From positions 1 through 64,000 of the forward strand of contig JAHHRL010000003.1 of assembly GCA_020025825.1 (NCBI GenBank): a stretch of DNA of 64,000 nt, written 5' to 3'. The first letter of the stretch is position 1, and each line of letters begins with the position of its first letter. This DNA comes from Faecalibacterium sp. (GTDB lineage: Bacteria > Bacillota > Clostridia > Oscillospirales > Ruminococcaceae). A program made the translations under genes and the position numbers. The notes under the pieces were generated by a model. The model saw only the letters and a list, made by a program, of their open reading frames with translations, was not told the origin of the DNA and did no database searches. This document shows positions 30,235 through 38,401 of the stretch, in pieces.

Positions 30235-31341
30235 TTACTTCGCCTCCTTTGCGGTGTTTACATTATCGAGGAAGCGATCGAACAGGAACTCAGTTTCCTT
30301 GGGGCCGCCGTTTGCTTCCGGGTTAAACTGAACAGTAAAGCAGTTCCAGCACTTATACTGGATGCCCTCGCAGCTGCCATCGTTGGCATTTACCTGTGCT
30401 ACAGTGCCTACCTCAGCGGGCAGCTTTTCGCTGTCTACTGCGTAGCCGTGGCCCTGTGCGGTAATATAGGTGCGGCCGCTGCTCAGGTCGGTTACAGGCT
30501 GGTTTGCGCCGTGGTGGCCGTGCTTCATCTTAATAGTGGGCACGCCGGCTGCTGCTGCAACTACCAAGTGACCCAGACCAATACCGAAGGTGGGCTTGCC
30601 CAAATTCAGGATTGCCTTTGCGTTTTCTACGATTTCGGGCACGTTGGATGCATCGCCGGGGCCTGCGCTCAGCAGGATGCCGTCGGGCTGCAGGGCAGCA
30701 ACTTCCTCTGCGGCAGCAAAAGCGGGCAGCACAGTTACCTTGCAGCCACGCTTGGTCAGGCAGCGGATGGTGTTGCGCTTGGTGCCGTAGTCCAGCATAA
30801 CCACATGGGTAGTGCCTTCCTCATTATAAACAGCAGCTTCCTTGCAGGTGACCTTTGCCACTGCGTCGGCAGCGTTAAAGTTTTCAATCTGAGCCAGCAG
30901 GGCTGCACGGCGGTCTGCACAAGCAGGGTCAGCCGGGTCAAACTCCGTGGTGATTGCACCGTTCATGGAGCCGTTCTCACGCAGGATGCGGGTCAGGTGA
31001 CGGGTGTCTACACCGTAGATGCCAATTGTACCGTTTGCCTTCAGGAACTCCTCAAAGGTGTACTGGCAGCGGAAGTTAGAGGGGGTATGGCAAGCTTCAC
31101 GCACGATGATACCGTTTGCCCAGATGGAATCGGACTCTTTGTCTTCATCGTTCATGCCGTAGTTACCAACCATGGGGTAGGTCTGTGCAACCAGTGCACC
31201 GTAAGATGCAGGGTCGGTCAGGCCTTCCTGAAAGCCAACAACACCGGTGGAGAAGATAACCTCACCCAGTGTGGTGCCGGGGCAGCCCAGAGATTTACCG
31301 GCGAACACCATTCCGTTCGCCAAAAGCAGATATGCGTTCAT
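30235..31341 (-). CDS. carA: Carbamoyl-phosphate synthase small subunit, glutaminase residues lost
   Basis: A 368-residue CarA of normal length and domain order: N-terminal CPSase small-chain domain (about 1-150) and C-terminal class I glutamine amidotransferase domain. The glutaminase is apparently inactive. The nucleophile elbow GICLGHQ reads GIGLGHL, so the catalytic Cys is Gly255 and the next conserved Gln is Leu259. The triad His in YHPEA is Asn340 (VQFNPEA); Glu342 remains. I checked the codons (GGT and AAC) directly. The structural GHHGxN motif is kept, so the fold and subunit contact are probably preserved. By analogy with ammonia-dependent vertebrate CPS I, which has lost the same cysteine, the complex should use ammonia. 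An intact CarA elsewhere in the genome is possible. Confidence 0.95.
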   Translation of the reverse strand: MNAYLLLANGMVFAGKSLGCPGTTLGEVIFSTGVVGFQEGLTDPASYGALVAQTYPMVGNYGMNDEDKESDSIWANGIIVREACHTPSNFRCQYTFEEFLKANGTIGIYGVDTRHLTRILRENGSMNGAITTEFDPADPACADRRAALLAQIENFNAADAVAKVTCKEAAVYNEEGTTHVVMLDYGTKRNTIRCLTKRGCKVTVLPAFAAAEEVAALQPDGILLSAGPGDASNVPEIVENAKAILNLGKPTFGIGLGHLVVAAAAGVPTIKMKHGHHGANQPVTDLSSGRTYITAQGHGYAVDSEKLPAEVGTVAQVNANDGSCEGIQYKCWNCFTVQFNPEANGGPKETEFLFDRFLDNVNTAKEAK

Positions 31342-31388
31342 TTTGTATACCTCGTATCCAATCAGCTAAAAGGGCGTACAAAGCAGGC

Positions 31389-31982
31389 TTACAGGGTCTG
31401 CTTTGCTTCCTGTTTCATTTTACGGCTGCCCAAGTGTACCAAAGGCAGCTTGCCCTCCTTGCAGATGGGGCATTCTTCGGGGGCATAGTTGGGCAGGTCC
31501 AGCTTCAGTGCGCTTGCTACAATGGGAATCGGAGAGGGAGCGTCTTCCTTGGTGCGGTCAACAACGCAGCAGATACCAACACAAATGCCGCCTGCCTCTT
31601 CGATGACACGCTTGGTTTCCAGGCTGGAGATGCCGGTAGTAACAACATCCTCAGCAATCAGGCACTTTTCACCGGGGTGAATAGCGAAACGCTTCAGGCT
31701 CATCACGTTGTCAACACGCTCGGTAAAGATTGCACGCTTACCGGTCTGGCGGCCCAGCTCATAAGCATAAACGATGCCGCCCATAGCAGGTCCGACAATT
31801 ACATCCACGTCCATCTCGCGAATCTTTTCAGCAACCTTTTCCATAGCAGCAGCGCACTTATCGGGGTACTGCTGCAGATAAGCCATCTGGCAGTATGCAC
31901 CGGAGTGACGACCGCTGGACAGCAGGAAGTGACCCTCCAAAAAGGCGTCGCAGCTCTTCAAAATTTCAATCGCTTCGCTCAT
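31389..31982 (-). CDS. pyrE: Orotate phosphoribosyltransferase
   Basis: A 197-residue enzyme that converts orotate and PRPP to orotidine monophosphate. Start at the ATG at 31982 (MSEAIEILK) with AAGGAGAG upstream. The PRPP loop CLIAEDVVTTGISSLE has the full acidic pair. The N-terminal FLLSSGRHSGAYCQ and VDVIVGPAMGGIVYAYELGR are typical, and the C-terminus carries CPICKEG, as in many clostridial OPRTs. It may be transcribed both from the operon promoter and from an internal promoter at 32044-32072. Confidence 0.95.
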   Translation of the reverse strand: MSEAIEILKSCDAFLEGHFLLSSGRHSGAYCQMAYLQQYPDKCAAAMEKVAEKIREMDVDVIVGPAMGGIVYAYELGRQTGKRAIFTERVDNVMSLKRFAIHPGEKCLIAEDVVTTGISSLETKRVIEEAGGICVGICCVVDRTKEDAPSPIPIVASALKLDLPNYAPEECPICKEGKLPLVHLGSRKMKQEAKQTL

Positions 31983-32043
31983 GATATACTCTCCTTTTTT
32001 ATACATCGAGCCAAAAAGGCTCATGCCAACTTTACCATTCTTA

Positions 32044-32072
32044 ATTTTATCATACCAAAGTAATCATTTCAA
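32044..32072 (-). promoter_or_regulatory. Internal promoter between pyrD and pyrE
   Basis: Minus strand TTGAAA (32072-32067), 17-bp spacer, TAAAAT (32049-32044). The 137-bp gap between pyrD and pyrE is the largest in the operon, and the promoter would give extra pyrE-carA-carB transcript. Confidence 0.6.
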
Positions 32073-32119
32073 TTTCCTACAGGAAAATAAAAAGTATTAC
32101 TTATGTAGCATCGTGCTTT

Positions 32120-33037
32120 TTATCGGGCACAGCCACGGATTTCGTCCAGTGTTTTTACACCGTTTTTGTCCATCCATGCAGCCATTTCCTCACCGATAGT
32201 CTGCATAGCACGGGGATTTGCAAAGTTTGCAGCGCCAACCTGCACAGCTGCTGCGCCTGCCATGATAAACTCCAGTGCGTCACGGCCGGTAGCAATACCG
32301 CCCAAGCCCACAACAGGAATGTTTACAGCGCCAACCGCCTGCCAAACCATACGCAGTGCAATGGGGCGTACCGCCGGGCCGGACAAACCTGCAAAAATAT
32401 TATTGAACACCGGCTTACGCTTTTCCAAGTCGATTGCACAAGCTTGGAAGGTATTTGTCAAACTGATGCCGTCTGCACCGGCTGCTTCAACAGCCTTGCA
32501 CATATCGGGGATGTTTTCTGCCTGCGGGCTCAGCTTTACCAGCAAGGGCTTTTTGCACACGTCACGTACCATTTTTACCACAGCACCTGCTGCGTCTGCT
32601 TTTACACCGTATGCCATGCCGCCAACCTTAACGTTGGGGCAGCTGATGTTCAGCTCGATAATATCTACAGCGCTTTCGCTCAGCATTGCTGCGCCCTGTA
32701 CATATTCTTCTTCATTGTGTCCGCCCAGATTTGCCAGCGTAACGATGCCGTACTGCTCCTTCAGGCGCAGCATTTCGGGCAGTTCCACATCCATAAAATG
32801 CTGTACGCCCGGATTCTGCAAGCCGATGGAGTTAATCAGGCCAGAGGGCGTTTCGTGCAGACGAGTGCCCTCGTTGCCGTACTGACCATGCAGGGTCAGG
32901 CCCTTACCGGAAATGCCGCCGATGGTGCGCAGGTCAATCAGGTCCTCATACTCGGGGCCGTAGCCTACCGTACCCGAAGCACCGATTACCGGGCTGTGCA
33001 TGGTAAAGCCCAATAAATTTGTAGATAAATCAGCCAT
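32120..33037 (-). CDS. pyrD: Dihydroorotate dehydrogenase B, catalytic subunit
   Basis: A 305-residue FMN enzyme of class 1B that oxidises dihydroorotate to orotate. Family signatures: GASGTVGYGPEYEDLIDL, NSIGLQNPGVQHFM, ELNISCPNVKVGG with the class 1B active-site Cys, and VGLGGIATGRDALEFIMAGA. Class 1B enzymes work with PyrK and use NAD rather than quinones, which fits the adjacent pyrK. Start has AAGGAGG, and the gene begins directly after the pyrK stop codon. Confidence 0.96.
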   Translation of the reverse strand: MADLSTNLLGFTMHSPVIGASGTVGYGPEYEDLIDLRTIGGISGKGLTLHGQYGNEGTRLHETPSGLINSIGLQNPGVQHFMDVELPEMLRLKEQYGIVTLANLGGHNEEEYVQGAAMLSESAVDIIELNISCPNVKVGGMAYGVKADAAGAVVKMVRDVCKKPLLVKLSPQAENIPDMCKAVEAAGADGISLTNTFQACAIDLEKRKPVFNNIFAGLSGPAVRPIALRMVWQAVGAVNIPVVGLGGIATGRDALEFIMAGAAAVQVGAANFANPRAMQTIGEEMAAWMDKNGVKTLDEIRGCAR

Positions 33038-33808
33038 TTACCACACCTCCTTAGCATCAAACACGGGGCCATCCTTGCAGATGCTTACCGCCTGCTCACG
33101 GGTGGTCTTGCAGGTGCAGCCCAAGCACGCACCAATACCACAAGCCATCTTGCCTTCCAGACTGCACAGGCACTTAACACCCGCAGCCGCAGCGCCTGCT
33201 GCCGCATTCTTCATCATGGGGGTAGGGCCGCACAGCAGAATCAGGTCGTAATCTGCGGGATTGTACAGCTGGGTAACAAAGCCCTTGACGCCTTCCTTGC
33301 CGCTGTCGGTTGCAACCTTCAGGCTCTTAGCTACGCCCTTGTACTTTGCGGTTTCGTAGGAAACATCGGTAAATCCGAAGCACACGTCAGGCGCATTGCC
33401 GGCAGCAGCCAGTTCCTTAGTGGTCTGGTATAGGGGAGCGGTACCAATGCCGCCGCCTACAATCAAAATGCGCTTATATTCTTTTGCCAGTGCGGCTGTA
33501 TCAAAGCCGTTGCCCATGGGGCCGGTAACCTGTAAGGTATCGCCGGCCTTCAGCTTTGCCAGCTTTTCGGTGCCGTGGCCCTTTACCTGATACAAAAACT
33601 GTACCTCATGGGTGTCAGCGTCCCAGCTGTGTACACTGATGGGGCGGGACAAAAACGGCTCCTCGCCGTGTGCCCAAGCACGCAGGGTAAAAAACTGACC
33701 TGCATGGGGTGCGTGGGCAACGTCTGTCCACAGCACTTTCATCAAACAGATGTTTTCTTCTACAACGGTTTGTTCCAAAACCTTTGCATCACAGCAGGCT
33801 GCACGCAT
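33038..33808 (-). CDS. pyrK: Dihydroorotate dehydrogenase electron transfer subunit
   Basis: A 256-residue FAD and 2Fe-2S protein that passes electrons from PyrD to NAD. Start at the ATG at 33808, nine bases after AAGGAGG; an in-frame TTG at 33814 is too close to the site. FAD binding is in EEPFLSRPISVHSW, NAD binding in ILIVGGGIGTAPLY, and the 2Fe-2S ligands in CSLEGKMACGIGACLGCTC plus a later Cys. It overlaps the end of pyrF by 20 nt and abuts pyrD. Confidence 0.95.
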   Translation of the reverse strand: MRAACCDAKVLEQTVVEENICLMKVLWTDVAHAPHAGQFFTLRAWAHGEEPFLSRPISVHSWDADTHEVQFLYQVKGHGTEKLAKLKAGDTLQVTGPMGNGFDTAALAKEYKRILIVGGGIGTAPLYQTTKELAAAGNAPDVCFGFTDVSYETAKYKGVAKSLKVATDSGKEGVKGFVTQLYNPADYDLILLCGPTPMMKNAAAGAAAAGVKCLCSLEGKMACGIGACLGCTCKTTREQAVSICKDGPVFDAKEVW

Positions 33809-34658
33809 GAGCAATATCCTCCTTCATACGGACACATTCGTTGTAAGCTGCCTCATCAAAAGCAACACCGGGCTGCTTTTTCCATGCCAGCAGAATGCCA
33901 CGGCTGGAGTTAACCACACCGCCGTTGCTGTTGTTTAGGTACAGTGCAATGTCCTCAGCCTTGCCGCCCTGTGCGCCGTAGCCGGGAATCAGGAAGAAGC
34001 TGTCCTTGTAACGAGCACGAATCTCGCTTGCTTCCTCTGCGTGGGTGCCGCCGATAACCAGACCGATGCTGCTGTAGCCGTGCTCACCCATGTAGTTTTT
34101 GCCTACCTCGGTAACCTTATCGCCAACCAAGTCGTATACATGGCGGCCGTCTGCCAGCTTTTCGTACTCAAAGTCCTTTGCGCCCTGATTAGAGGTACGG
34201 CACAGCACAAACATACCCTTGCCCTGCTTTTCAGCGTAGGGCAGGTAGGGAGACAGGCTGTCCAGACCCATGTAGGGAGCCAACGTAATCATATCGGCCT
34301 CAAAGTCGCCGGTAAAGTGTGCCTTTGCGTACATTTCAGCGGTTTTTGCAATATCGCCGCGCTTAATGTCAGCGATAACCGGAATGCCGGCCTCACGCAC
34401 AGCCTTCAGGGTTTCGGCGTAGCAGCGCATACCATCCAAGCCCATTGCCTCGTAGTAAGCAATCTGCACCTTAAAGCAGCCTGCCACAGGAGCCGTTGCC
34501 TTAATCAGTGCCTTATTGAAACGCAGTACGCTTTCGCCGGCGGTTTCGCCTGCCTGTGCAAAGCCTTCGGGCAAGTAAGAAATGTCGGTGTCCAGACCCA
34601 CGCACACGGGGCCACGAGCTGCAACGCCTTCGTACAGTTTGTCCATGCAAGTAATCAT
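33789..34658 (-). CDS. pyrF: Orotidine 5'-phosphate decarboxylase, type 2
   Basis: A 289-residue enzyme for the last step of UMP synthesis. Length and sequence place it in the long type 2 OMP decarboxylases: VCVGLDTDISYLPEGF at the N-terminus and the catalytic segment PVIADIKRGDIAKTAEMYA (Asp-Lys-x-x-Asp). The phosphate-binding C-terminus FLIPGYGAQGG is present. Start ATG has CAGGAGG. Second gene of the operon, 23 nt after pyrC. Confidence 0.95.
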   Translation of the reverse strand: MITCMDKLYEGVAARGPVCVGLDTDISYLPEGFAQAGETAGESVLRFNKALIKATAPVAGCFKVQIAYYEAMGLDGMRCYAETLKAVREAGIPVIADIKRGDIAKTAEMYAKAHFTGDFEADMITLAPYMGLDSLSPYLPYAEKQGKGMFVLCRTSNQGAKDFEYEKLADGRHVYDLVGDKVTEVGKNYMGEHGYSSIGLVIGGTHAEEASEIRARYKDSFFLIPGYGAQGGKAEDIALYLNNSNGGVVNSSRGILLAWKKQPGVAFDEAAYNECVRMKEDIAHACSLL

Positions 34659-34681
34659 AAGTCAATGCCTCCTGTTTTGTT

Positions 34682-35869
34682 TTATGCCTGATATGTAACT
34701 ACGCCGCCCTTGATGGTGGTGCAAACCCTGCCGTACAAGGTTGTACCGTCAAAGGGGCAATTTTTCGACTTAGAATGCAGTTTTTCCTTTTCCACTACAT
34801 AGGGGGTATCCAAATCCACCAGAACCAAGTCTGCATCACAGCCCGGCTCCAAGCTGCCCTTGCTGTCCAGTCCCAAAATTTTTGCAGGGCCCGCACTCAT
34901 CAAGTGGCTGAGCAGTGTAAGGGGGATGTTCTCCTGTACACACAGTTTGGTGTAGCAAATGCCGAAAGCCGTTTCCAGTCCAACCATGCCGGCTGCGCCC
35001 TTCAGCTTATCTTCTTCGCTGTGGGGTGCGTGGTCGGTGCCGATGGCATCTACCACACCGGAGCGAATGGCATCAATCAGTGCCTGTACATCGTCCGCTT
35101 CCCGAATGGGGGGATTGACCCGGTAGTCACACACATCGTGGGTGTACCACAAGTGATGGGGGGTTACCTCGCAGGTAACGGGTGTGCCGTTCCACTTTGC
35201 CTGCGCAATTGCCTCGATTGCGCCACGGGTAGATACATGACACATATGCAGCCGGGTCTGGTAATACTGGGACAGGTACAAATTACGCACCGTCTCGATG
35301 TCCTCAGCCAGACGGTAATCCCACGGAGAAATATCCATATCCTCAGCGTGGCTCATAACGGTAACGCCCTTTTTGTGACAGATAGCAAACGCTTTTGCCA
35401 TCACCTCAGCGCTTTGCACACCGTGGCCGTCCTCTGTGATGAACTTTACATTTTCCGGCAGGGTTTTCAGGTGGTCAATATCCGTTCCGTCAAAGTTACG
35501 GGTAATAGACAGGGTCTGGTTTGCGCTGCACAGGCCAATCTGCTCTACCTGCTGCTCAATCTGCCATGCCATGCTCGGGTCGCTCATAACGGGCTTGGTG
35601 TTGGGCATCAGGTTTACAAATGTATAGCCGCCTGCCGCAGCAGCTGCACTGCCGGTAGTTAAATCCTCTTTGTACTCAAATCCGGGGGTACGCCAGTGGC
35701 AGTGCAGGTCGATAAACGAGGGCAGCACTGTTTTGCCGGCAGCGTCCAGCACAGGTTCTTGCGGCTGCAACAAACCAGATAAGCCCTGGCCTACAGCAGC
35801 GATTTTTCCGTCTCGCAGCAGCAGCTCAGTAGGCTGGCCTGCGGCGGTTACAGCATTGCGGATCAGCAT
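34682..35869 (-). CDS. pyrC: Dihydroorotase
   Basis: A 395-residue amidohydrolase of the class I dihydroorotase group. Metal and substrate motifs: PSFIDLHCHWRTPGFEYKEDL (HxH and Arg), VMSHAED, LHMCHVSTRGA, CEVTPHHLW and GTDHAPHSEEDK, so the usual zinc ligands appear intact. It closes carbamoyl-aspartate to dihydroorotate. Start has AAGGAG nine bases upstream. First structural gene of the pyr operon, preceded by a leader peptide and attenuator. Aspartate carbamoyltransferase (pyrB) is not in the operon, so that step is encoded elsewhere. Confidence 0.95.
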   Translation of the reverse strand: MLIRNAVTAAGQPTELLLRDGKIAAVGQGLSGLLQPQEPVLDAAGKTVLPSFIDLHCHWRTPGFEYKEDLTTGSAAAAAGGYTFVNLMPNTKPVMSDPSMAWQIEQQVEQIGLCSANQTLSITRNFDGTDIDHLKTLPENVKFITEDGHGVQSAEVMAKAFAICHKKGVTVMSHAEDMDISPWDYRLAEDIETVRNLYLSQYYQTRLHMCHVSTRGAIEAIAQAKWNGTPVTCEVTPHHLWYTHDVCDYRVNPPIREADDVQALIDAIRSGVVDAIGTDHAPHSEEDKLKGAAGMVGLETAFGICYTKLCVQENIPLTLLSHLMSAGPAKILGLDSKGSLEPGCDADLVLVDLDTPYVVEKEKLHSKSKNCPFDGTTLYGRVCTTIKGGVVTYQA

Positions 35870-35934
35870 AAACGACAGCTCCTTTTCCTTTTATTAAGGG
35901 TAGTATAAAACATTCTGTTCCATTAAAAAAGGGC

Positions 35935-35966
35935 AAAAAAAAACTTTTCCGCAAATGGGAAAAGTT
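35935..35966 (-). terminator. Attenuator terminator upstream of pyrC
   Basis: Minus strand stem AACTTTTCC-CATTTGC-GGAAAAGTT (35966-35942) followed directly by a run of T. It lies three bases after the leader peptide stop codon and 65 nt before pyrC, so a ribosome finishing the leader would cover it. Confidence 0.85.
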
Positions 35967-35969
35967 CAA

Positions 35970-36038
35970 TCAACTAATATTAAAAAAGGAAGCACCACGG
36001 CCATTGCACACGTAAAAACAAGCGTAGAAACGGCTCAT
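35970..36038 (-). CDS. pyr operon leader peptide (22 residues)
   Basis: A short translated leader, MSRFYACFYVCNGRGASFF followed by NIS and TGA. It has a strong AAAGGAGAG site five bases before the ATG at 36038. The 3' part of the leader RNA is U-rich (TCC TTT TTT AAT ATT), where RNA polymerase would pause when UTP is scarce. The stop codon is three bases from the attenuator stem. This matches the logic of the enterobacterial pyrBI leader: slow polymerase lets the ribosome catch up, cover the hairpin and allow read-through into pyrC. The peptide sequence itself is probably unimportant. No PyrR gene or PyrR-type anti-antiterminator is apparent here. Confidence 0.75.
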   Translation of the reverse strand: MSRFYACFYVCNGRGASFFNIS

Positions 36039-36080
36039 AATGCTCTCCTTTCGATTTATTTTTGTTTTTGCACTCGAAAT

Positions 36081-36109
36081 ATTTTATCATAGCAACCTAT
36101 ACCTGTCAA
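36081..36109 (-). promoter_or_regulatory. Promoter of the pyrimidine operon
   Basis: Minus strand perfect TTGACA (36109-36104), 17-bp spacer, TAAAAT (36086-36081). Predicted start near 36074 gives a leader of about 205 nt containing the leader peptide and attenuator. Confidence 0.85.
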
Positions 36110-36225
36110 CAAAAAGCCCCCTTTGCTTATGGAAAAGCTATCCATGCGGCGCCCATTTTTTTTGGCAACCTTGCACAAATCGCATTCCTTTCTTCTGTGC
36201 AGGGCTTTTGTCCTGTTTTGGGCAG

Positions 36226-36265
36226 TAAAGGCAAGCGGCACATTCCACCTGTGCCGCTTTACCTT
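36226..36265. repeat. Inverted repeat after etfA
   Basis: 10-bp perfect stem AAGCGGCACA/TGTGCCGCTT (36233-36242, 36250-36259), extended by AAGG/CCTT, about 35 nt past the etfA stop. No T-run follows on either strand, so it is a 3' end structure rather than a typical terminator. Confidence 0.5.
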
Positions 36266-36299
36266 CCGGGTAAAATCCCGTCTTTTATCCGCCGGGCTT

Positions 36300-37313
36300 T
36301 TACGTGCTGCGGTTTTTTCTGATTGCTTCGGTCAGCAAGGGGACAATCTCCTGCACATCGCCCACTACTCCGTAATCCGCCACATCAAAGATAGGCGCTT
36401 GCGGGTCTTTATTGATTGCCACAATGCACTTTGCGTCACTTACGCCCGTTAAATGCTGGATTGCTCCGGAAATGCCGCAGGCAATATACAGTTTAGGCGC
36501 AACGGTTTTACCTGTCTGGCCAATTTGATATACGTGCGAAATCCATCCTGCATCTACTGCCGCCCGTGAGGCACCCAAGGTTGCTCCCAGTGCCTGTGCC
36601 AGTTCCTTTAATGGAGCAAAGCCCGCCGGGCCGCCTACTCCACGGCCGCCTGCAACAATGATTTCCGCACTTTCCAAATCCACAGCCTCATCCGCAACCT
36701 CGCAGATGGTTTCCAGCAGTTCGGTGCGAATTGCCTCCGGCGACACGTGCAGGTCCTCCCGAATGACCTCCACAGTGCGCCCTGCCGTAGGTTCTGTTTT
36801 TTTGAACACACCGGGACGTACTGTTCCAAGCTGGGGTCGATGGGACGGGCATACAATGGACGCCATCAGGTTTCCACCGAATGCAGGTCGTGTCCATACC
36901 ATGTTTCCGGTATCGGCATCTAAATCCAAAGCGGTACAATCCGCCGTTAAGCCGGTTTGCAGTCGGCACGCTATGCGAGGCCCCATATCACGGCCATTGT
37001 TTGTTGCGCCAATCAAAATGGTGGCGGGGTGATATTTATCCACCAGTTCACACATCACCTTGGTATAGGCATCTGTCGTGTAGTGGGCAAACTCTTTGCC
37101 TTCCACCGCAATTACCATATCGGCTCCATGTTCCGCAGCACTTTTTACCGCCTCATCCACGTGGCCGCCAATGATTACCGCAGCCAGTCTGCCGCCTTGT
37201 CCGTCTGCCAGCCGACGTCCGGGATTCAGCAGCTCTAACCCTACATTTTTTGCTTTTCCTGCGGTATCTGTTTCCACAAAAACCCAAAAGTCTTTGTTTT
37301 CCACTTTTGTCAT
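36300..37313 (-). CDS. etfA: Electron transfer flavoprotein alpha subunit
   Basis: A 337-residue FAD-binding subunit. The C-terminal FAD domain shows [49 protein letters not shown] and [21 protein letters not shown], all typical. I place the start at the ATG at 37313 because GAGGGGGG lies eight bases upstream; the ATG at 37331 overlaps the etfB stop as ATGA and is an alternative. In anaerobes EtfAB accepts electrons from acyl-CoA dehydrogenases and may bifurcate electrons to ferredoxin. No dehydrogenase gene is adjacent. It would pair functionally with the Rnf complex in this window. Confidence 0.94.
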   Translation of the reverse strand: MTKVENKDFWVFVETDTAGKAKNVGLELLNPGRRLADGQGGRLAAVIIGGHVDEAVKSAAEHGADMVIAVEGKEFAHYTTDAYTKVMCELVDKYHPATILIGATNNGRDMGPRIACRLQTGLTADCTALDLDADTGNMVWTRPAFGGNLMASIVCPSHRPQLGTVRPGVFKKTEPTAGRTVEVIREDLHVSPEAIRTELLETICEVADEAVDLESAEIIVAGGRGVGGPAGFAPLKELAQALGATLGASRAAVDAGWISHVYQIGQTGKTVAPKLYIACGISGAIQHLTGVSDAKCIVAINKDPQAPIFDVADYGVVGDVQEIVPLLTEAIRKNRST

Positions 37314-37327
37314 GTCCAATGCCCCCC

Positions 37328-38131
37328 TCATACAACGCCATCTTTTTTCAGCAGCGCAAGCAGTTTTTCTACTGCCATTGCAGGGTTTTCTTCTGTCAAT
37401 TTGATGCCCGACGTTTTTACAGGCGGCGTAAATGTTTTTTTCACTCTGGTCGGCGAGCCTTGCAGTCCTGCACGGTCTAGGTCGATTGCCAAATCCGCTG
37501 CACCCAATGTAGGAATCTCCTTGTGGTTTGCCGCAAGCTTTGCCTTAATGGAGGGCAGGCGAGGGTCAAAGTTAGGCTTTGTAACGGTAATTAAGCAGGG
37601 ATATTTTGCACGCACTTTCTCGAAGCCCTCTTCGGTTTCTCTGCGGACAATCACACCGCTTTCCTCCGCAGATACTTCCACTGCATAGGTAACCTGCGCC
37701 AAGCCCAAATGCTCGGCCAGCTCCGGGCCGACCTGTGCAGTATCGCCGTCAATTGCCTGTTTGCCGCAAAAAACAATGTCAAAGGGGCCCTCTAATTCCT
37801 GCTCCTTTTTTACAGCACAAGACAAAATATAGCTGGTTGCCAGTGTATCCGACCCGCCAAACTCTCGCCCCGAAACCAAATACGCCTTATCGCCGCCAAT
37901 GGCCAAACACTTTTTCAGCGCATTTTGCGCCTGCGGCGGCCCCATACTTAACAACACAATCTCTGTATCCGGTTCTTTATCCTTAATCCTCGCAGCTTGT
38001 TCCAATGCATAGGCATCAAATGGATTTACAATGCTCGGAACACCATCTCGAATCAACGTATGCTTCACCGGGTCTATCCGAATTTCAGTTGTATCGGGGA
38101 CCTGTTTCACACAGACAAGAATTCGTTTCAT
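37328..38131 (-). CDS. etfB: Electron transfer flavoprotein beta subunit
   Basis: A 267-residue subunit that binds a flavin (in bifurcating Etf) or AMP. Start at the ATG at 38131 with AGGAGG upstream. Signatures: MKRILVCVKQVPDTTEIRID, INPFDAYALEQAAR-like segment VNPFDAYALEQAARIKD, and CGKQAIDGDTAQVGPELAEHLG, the NAD/AMP-flavin binding motif. It precedes etfA with an ATGA-type junction. The NADH-binding face seen in bifurcating Etfs appears conserved, though assignment to the bifurcating class needs comparison. Confidence 0.94.
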   Translation of the reverse strand: MKRILVCVKQVPDTTEIRIDPVKHTLIRDGVPSIVNPFDAYALEQAARIKDKEPDTEIVLLSMGPPQAQNALKKCLAIGGDKAYLVSGREFGGSDTLATSYILSCAVKKEQELEGPFDIVFCGKQAIDGDTAQVGPELAEHLGLAQVTYAVEVSAEESGVIVRRETEEGFEKVRAKYPCLITVTKPNFDPRLPSIKAKLAANHKEIPTLGAADLAIDLDRAGLQGSPTRVKKTFTPPVKTSGIKLTEENPAMAVEKLLALLKKDGVV

Positions 38132-38348
38132 TCTATTCCTCCTATACCACATTTCATTGTTTCAGCGTACTGTTTTCGGACGTAACTTTTCGGGCAGGCT
38201 GCAACTGCTGCACGAATATACCATTACGTACCGCAAAATTTTCGTTTATCCTTAAATTTGAGTATAGCAGACTCCTATCCTTATCATCAATCCACACTTC
38301 GCCAATAAAACACCCATACAGTTGTACAAATCGTATGCTTCGGCCATA

Positions 38349-38384
38349 TAAAAAAAGCCTGCCCTCGAGGGCAGGCTTTTTTAT
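38349..38384 (-). terminator. Terminator after the choloylglycine hydrolase gene
   Basis: Near-perfect palindrome AAAAAAGCCTGCCCTCGAGGG... (38351-38382) with T-run on the minus strand, 18 nt past the stop codon. Confidence 0.9.
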
Positions 38385-38401
38385 ATCATCCGGCTTTTTC
38401 T

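Noticed and set aside
26970..30326. 1118-codon + strand ORF opposite carB
   Set aside because: Antisense shadow of carB caused by codon bias; product has no domain pattern.
36226..36265. Classical terminator after etfA
   Set aside because: The stem is strong, but neither strand has the required T-run, so I list it only as an inverted repeat.
36123..36452. Plus-strand ORF in the pyr-etfA gap
   Set aside because: No ribosome binding site, overlaps the etfA 3' end, and sequence lacks protein-like features.
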